The translations under genes were made by a program, and so were the position numbers. The notes under the pieces were generated by a model. The model did not search any database. It saw nothing but the letters and a program-made list of their open reading frames with translations, and was not told where the DNA came from. DNA of 64,000 bases, from positions 248,001-312,000 of the forward strand of contig NZ_BAABLI010000017.1 in NCBI RefSeq assembly GCF_039544265.1, in the 5' to 3' direction. This DNA is from Corallincola platygyrae (GTDB lineage Bacteria; Pseudomonadota; Gammaproteobacteria; Enterobacterales; Neiellaceae). This document shows positions 60,795 to 64,000 of the stretch, one piece after another. Each line of letters starts with the position of its first letter. The stretch's first letter is position 1.

Positions 60795-61931
60795 TTAAAG
60801 CATCTCGGCTGAGGCTTGATGAAGGCCTGGGAAGTCCTCTTTCGCAAGCAACTTCAATAACGTGTCAACACGCTGCTTCAATTGCTGCTTATCTTTGCCT
60901 GCAACGTTGATATGGCCCATCTTACGTCCGCTGCGCTTCTCTTTTTCGTACCAGTGCAGATGCACACCCTCTATGGCGTGGATCTGCACTGGAATGTTAT
61001 CCGTCCCGATCACATTCACCATGGCGGTAGCTTCCACCAATGATGTATCACCAATAGGTAGTCCGGTTACTGCGCGCAGGTGGTTCTCAAACTGACACAC
61101 GTCGGCACCCTGCTGGGTCCAGTGGCCAGAATTGTGTACACGAGGGGCGATTTCATTTACCAGCAGCTTGCCCTTAACATCGAAGAATTCAATGGCCAGC
61201 ACGCCCACATAATTCAATTTATTGGATAGTTTTTCGAATGCTTCGACGGCCTGTTTTTGCAGGGCTTCGGCATCGGTAAGTGCCACCGACAGACTCAAAA
61301 TGCCACTCTCATGGTGGTTTTGGGTCAGCGGATAGACTTTGATGGCACCATCTTTTCCGCGCGCTCCGATCACTGATACTTCGCGGTCAAACGGGATCCA
61401 AGCCTCGGCAACGATGGATTGCTCGTCGCGGCTTTCAGCCAGAAACGCTTCTATCTCTTGCCAAACCTGCGGCATTTCCTGTGCTGTCTTCAAGCGCCAT
61501 TGACCCTTACCGTCATAGCCTTCAAGTGCACTTTTCAGCACCAGTGGTAGACCGATTTTATCTATGGCGTCTTCTAAATCTGTTTCGGTATTAACAACGT
61601 GGTAGGTGGCATTGGGGACGCCTGCATTATCTAACAGCTGTTTCTCCAAGCGACGGTCGCCACCGATGCGAATCGCTTCAGCGCCAGGAAGGAACTTCCC
61701 GCTGGCCTGGCATACTTCGAGAATATCTTGTGGGATGTGCTCGAACTCTGCAGTCACTACATCGCAGGAGTTCAATCCAGTCGCAAGATCCTGCTGATAG
61801 TTTTCAAGTGTCAGCGGGTGAACGACTGTGTGTGTACGTACATCATAAGCACGAACCGTTAAGCCCAAAGGAGCGCCAGCAAGGGACATCATGCGAGCCA
61901 ACTGGCCCGCGCCCAATACCAATACCTGCAT
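60795..61931 (-). CDS. purK: N5-carboxyaminoimidazole ribonucleotide synthase
   Basis: ATP-grasp enzyme of purine synthesis (378 residues). It begins MQVLVLGAGQLARMMSLAGAPLG, and the ATP-binding segments LVLKSALEGYDGKGQW and NEIAPRVHNSGHWT are present. It is 6 bases after purE; the two act in sequence on aminoimidazole ribonucleotide. Confidence 0.97.
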   Translation of the reverse strand: MQVLVLGAGQLARMMSLAGAPLGLTVRAYDVRTHTVVHPLTLENYQQDLATGLNSCDVVTAEFEHIPQDILEVCQASGKFLPGAEAIRIGGDRRLEKQLLDNAGVPNATYHVVNTETDLEDAIDKIGLPLVLKSALEGYDGKGQWRLKTAQEMPQVWQEIEAFLAESRDEQSIVAEAWIPFDREVSVIGARGKDGAIKVYPLTQNHHESGILSLSVALTDAEALQKQAVEAFEKLSNKLNYVGVLAIEFFDVKGKLLVNEIAPRVHNSGHWTQQGADVCQFENHLRAVTGLPIGDTSLVEATAMVNVIGTDNIPVQIHAIEGVHLHWYEKEKRSGRKMGHINVAGKDKQQLKQRVDTLLKLLAKEDFPGLHQASAEML

Positions 61932-61937
61932 ACCTGT

Positions 61938-62423
61938 TTAGTCCTCAGATGGATCCGGCTGACTTAATACCGTGTCTGTTTGTTGTTGGCGGAAGGCGTC
62001 AACCTTTGCCATTACCTCTGGTTCGAAAGCACCAATAATCTGTGCTGCCAGCAAACCCGCATTGGCAGCACCGGCATCGCCAATGGCAAGGGTACCTACC
62101 GCGACGCCTTTAGGCATCTGAACGATAGAAAGTAGTGAGTCGATACCTTTCAACATACGGCTTTGTACGGGTACGCCCAGAACCGGCAAACTGGTAAAGG
62201 CTGCGCACATGCCAGGGAGGTGTGCGGCTCCGCCAGCGCCACCGATGATGACTTTGATGCCACGCTCTTTAGCACTTCCAGCATACTCAGCCAGCAGGTG
62301 AGGGGTGCGATGTGCGGACACAACTTTGGTTTCATAACTGATGCCAAAACGGTCCAGCATCTCTGCGGCGTGTTGCATGGTGGGCCAATCGGATTTCGAG
62401 CCCATAATGATGCCAACTTGCAT
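61938..62423 (-). CDS. purE: N5-carboxyaminoimidazole ribonucleotide mutase
   Basis: Class I PurE (161 residues). The signature MGSKSDWPTMQHAAEML, SAHRTP and GGAGGAAHLPGM are all present. It is first of the purE-purK operon. I did not find a convincing PurR operator upstream. Confidence 0.97.
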   Translation of the reverse strand: MQVGIIMGSKSDWPTMQHAAEMLDRFGISYETKVVSAHRTPHLLAEYAGSAKERGIKVIIGGAGGAAHLPGMCAAFTSLPVLGVPVQSRMLKGIDSLLSIVQMPKGVAVGTLAIGDAGAANAGLLAAQIIGAFEPEVMAKVDAFRQQQTDTVLSQPDPSED

Positions 62424-62604
62424 TGGATCTCCTGCTTGCGGTATTAAAGTGCGGTAAAAGATGGCGAATTATAGCGCTTTAACTCGATAAGTTGAATTTG
62501 CGTACTCAGGTTGTGGTTATTGGACCATAGGTTTGGTGGTCGATGACCGAGTTGTTGATGACGATTACGCGGGGGATACGGGAAATAGAGGCTTACCGAC
62601 AGCG

Positions 62605-63156
62605 ATGTATAGCGACGCATTACTAGCGCTGCAACAGCAGCAACTTATAGCTTACCCAACCGAAGCGGTGTTTGGTCTGGGCTGCGACCCTGACAGCGAG
62701 GCGGCAGTGAACAAACTGCTGGAGCTTAAGCAACGCCCGATAGAAAAAGGCCTGATCCTGGTGGCGGCGTCTGTTGAGCAGCTTACCGATTATATTGCCC
62801 TGGACACATTGGATGAGCAGCAGTGGAAACGAATCGAAGCCTCTTGGCCTGGTCCTAATACTTGGGTCATCCCAAAGCAGGTCGGGGTGCCTGAATGGCT
62901 GAGTGGCAAATTTGACTCGCTGGCGGTGCGAGTCAGCGCCCACCCTGTCGTGCAGGAGCTATGTCTGGCCTATGGCAAACCTATTGTGTCGACCAGTGCC
63001 AATTTAACCGGTGAACCACCTTGCCGGACTTACACTGAAGTAAAAGCCCAACTGGGCGACCGCTTAGGTGCTATTGTTGATGCGCCCTGTGGCCCTTCGT
63101 CTAACCCGACGCAGATCCGTGATGCGTTGACCAATCAAGTGCTTCGCCCCAGCTAA
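62605..63156 (+). CDS. tsaC: Threonylcarbamoyl-AMP synthase TsaC
   Basis: First enzyme of the t6A37 tRNA modification (also called YrdC/RimN). I chose the ATG at 62605, giving 183 residues beginning MYSDALLALQQQQLIAYPTE, in line with the E. coli protein; the frame upstream to 62533 has acidic residues unlike the family. KQRPIEKGLILVAAS and PIVSTSANLTGEPPCRT are the substrate-binding segments. It is followed by hemF after 9 bases. Confidence 0.94.
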   Translation: MYSDALLALQQQQLIAYPTEAVFGLGCDPDSEAAVNKLLELKQRPIEKGLILVAASVEQLTDYIALDTLDEQQWKRIEASWPGPNTWVIPKQVGVPEWLSGKFDSLAVRVSAHPVVQELCLAYGKPIVSTSANLTGEPPCRTYTEVKAQLGDRLGAIVDAPCGPSSNPTQIRDALTNQVLRPS

Positions 63157-63165
63157 GGAGTATTC

Positions 63166-64000
63166 ATGAGCCGACCCGAAGTAGCGCCGGTAAAGCAGTT
63201 TCTGCTTCAACTACAAGAGGAAATTTGTCAGCAACTGGCTGACATGGATGGTGTAGCCAGCTTTAACGAGGATGCCTGGCAACGGGACGAGGCTACTGAA
63301 TCCCTGGGTGGCGGCGGTCGCAGTCGCGTGCTGACGAATGGCGCTGTATTCGAACAGGCGGGTGTTAACTTTTCTCATGTTACCGGGGCGCAGATGCCGG
63401 CATCGGCTACGGCCCATCGCCCCGAGTTGGCCGGGCGACGTTTTGAAGCCTTGGGTGTTTCCCTCGTCGTGCATCCCAAAAACCCTCATGTGCCCACTTC
63501 CCATGCCAATGTGCGTTTTTTCATTGCAGAAAAAGAGGGCGAAGCGCCTATCTGGTGGTTTGGTGGTGGTTTCGATCTGACCCCTTTTTATCCTGTTGAG
63601 GAAGATGTGGTGCATTGGCATCAAACCGCCAGTGATCTTTGTCAGCCGTTTGGTGAAGAGGTCTATCCCAAATATAAAAAGTGGTGTGATGAATACTTCT
63701 ATCTCAAACATCGTCAGGAGACCCGTGGCGTTGGTGGGCTGTTTTTTGATGATCTGAACGAATGGGGTTTTGACCGTTGCTTTGATTTTATGCGTGCTGT
63801 GGGTGAGGGCTATCTTGATGCTTATTTGCCTGTGGTTGAGAAGCGAAAGCATACCGAATACACCGAGCAGCAACGAGATTTCCAGCTGTATCGCCGTGGC
63901 CGTTATGTGGAGTTTAACTTGGTATTTGATCGGGGAACGCTATTTGGGTTGCAGACGGGTGGGCGTACAGAGTCGATCTTAATGTCTATGCCACCACTGG
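63166..64000 (+). CDS. hemF: Oxygen-dependent coproporphyrinogen III oxidase (cut by window edge)
   Basis: Haem-synthesis enzyme; the first 278 codons or so are inside the window. AAGGAG lies 6 bases before the ATG at 63166. It begins MSRPEVAPVKQFLLQLQEE, and the conserved NPHVPTSHANVRFF, WWFGGGFDLTPFY and RRGRYVEFNLVFDRGTLFGL are present. Together with hemG it indicates haem synthesis with an oxygen-dependent step. The C-terminal end is outside. Confidence 0.97.
   Translation, partial: MSRPEVAPVKQFLLQLQEEICQQLADMDGVASFNEDAWQRDEATESLGGGGRSRVLTNGAVFEQAGVNFSHVTGAQMPASATAHRPELAGRRFEALGVSLVVHPKNPHVPTSHANVRFFIAEKEGEAPIWWFGGGFDLTPFYPVEEDVVHWHQTASDLCQPFGEEVYPKYKKWCDEYFYLKHRQETRGVGGLFFDDLNEWGFDRCFDFMRAVGEGYLDAYLPVVEKRKHTEYTEQQRDFQLYRRGRYVEFNLVFDRGTLFGLQTGGRTESILMSMPPL

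Noticed and set aside
63211..63873. 220-codon minus-strand open frame opposite hemF
   Set aside because: hemF is certain on the plus strand; the antisense frame has no support.
1..64000. CRISPR arrays, insertion sequences, rRNA and tRNA genes
   Set aside because: No regularly spaced repeats, transposase-like proteins, rRNA cores or tRNA-like cloverleaf segments were seen by eye on either strand; a tRNAscan-type run would settle the last point.

Overview
The window is about 64 kb of chromosome around the replication origin of a gammaproteobacterium. Gene order (atp operon, parB-parA-rsmG-mnmG, oriC, mioC, mnmE-yidC-yidD-rnpA-rpmH, dnaA-dnaN-recF-gyrB, glyS-glyQ-tag, tusA, fadBA, pepQ-yigZ-trkH-hemG, trkA-rsmB-fmt-def, dprA-smg-yrdD, purKE, tsaC-hemF) is of the Shewanella/Ferrimonas/Vibrio kind. 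Together with GATC-rich oriC and dnaA regions that imply Dam/SeqA-type control, this points to a marine Alteromonadales-like bacterium. The species cannot be fixed from the sequence.

Layout. 1-5.6 kb: F1Fo ATP synthase operon on the minus strand (atpI-B-E-F-H-A-G-D, with atpD cut by the window edge). 5.8-10.0 kb: parB, parA, rsmG, mnmG. 10.08-10.38 kb: oriC, with 16 GATC sites, DnaA boxes and an AT-rich unwinding region. 10.4 kb: mioC. 11.1-18.95 kb: a six-gene accessory block (HlyD-like adaptor, small membrane protein, MacB-type ATPase, two FtsX-like permeases, sigma-54 response regulator, histidine kinase). It carries its own candidate -24/-12 promoter and a palindromic upstream activator site, and it lies where related genomes have mioC next to mnmE. 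19-29.4 kb: mnmE, yidC, yidD, rnpA, rpmH, dnaA, dnaN, recF, gyrB. 29.6-33 kb: accessory genes (a Cys-rich secreted protein, a MalS-like periplasmic or lipoprotein alpha-amylase, and a lipoprotein resembling the amylase's own N-terminal domain). 33.2-36.9 kb: glyS, glyQ, tag. 37-41.6 kb: a PEP-CTERM-like protein, a large beta-propeller/amidohydrolase exoprotein and a DUF4124-like protein. 41.6-43.8 kb: tusA and a CheY/CheC/diguanylate cyclase operon. 44-47.3 kb: fadBA with a FadR-type operator. 47.6-64 kb: pepQ, yigZ, trkH, hemG, a second trkH next to trkA, rsmB, fmt, def, a LysM protein, dprA, smg, yrdD, purKE, tsaC and the start of hemF.

How it fits together. Replication initiation (oriC, dnaA, dnaN, gyrB) and origin segregation (ParA, ParB and three parS-like sites) sit together. 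Two parS sites lie inside recF and one inside the amidohydrolase gene, and all three force the same FHVE peptide into the host protein. The most unusual parts are the sigma-54-controlled efflux module between oriC and dnaA, the amylase with its free-standing N-domain lipoprotein, and the CheY-CheC-GGDEF operon. I see no CRISPR array, insertion sequence, rRNA or tRNA gene.
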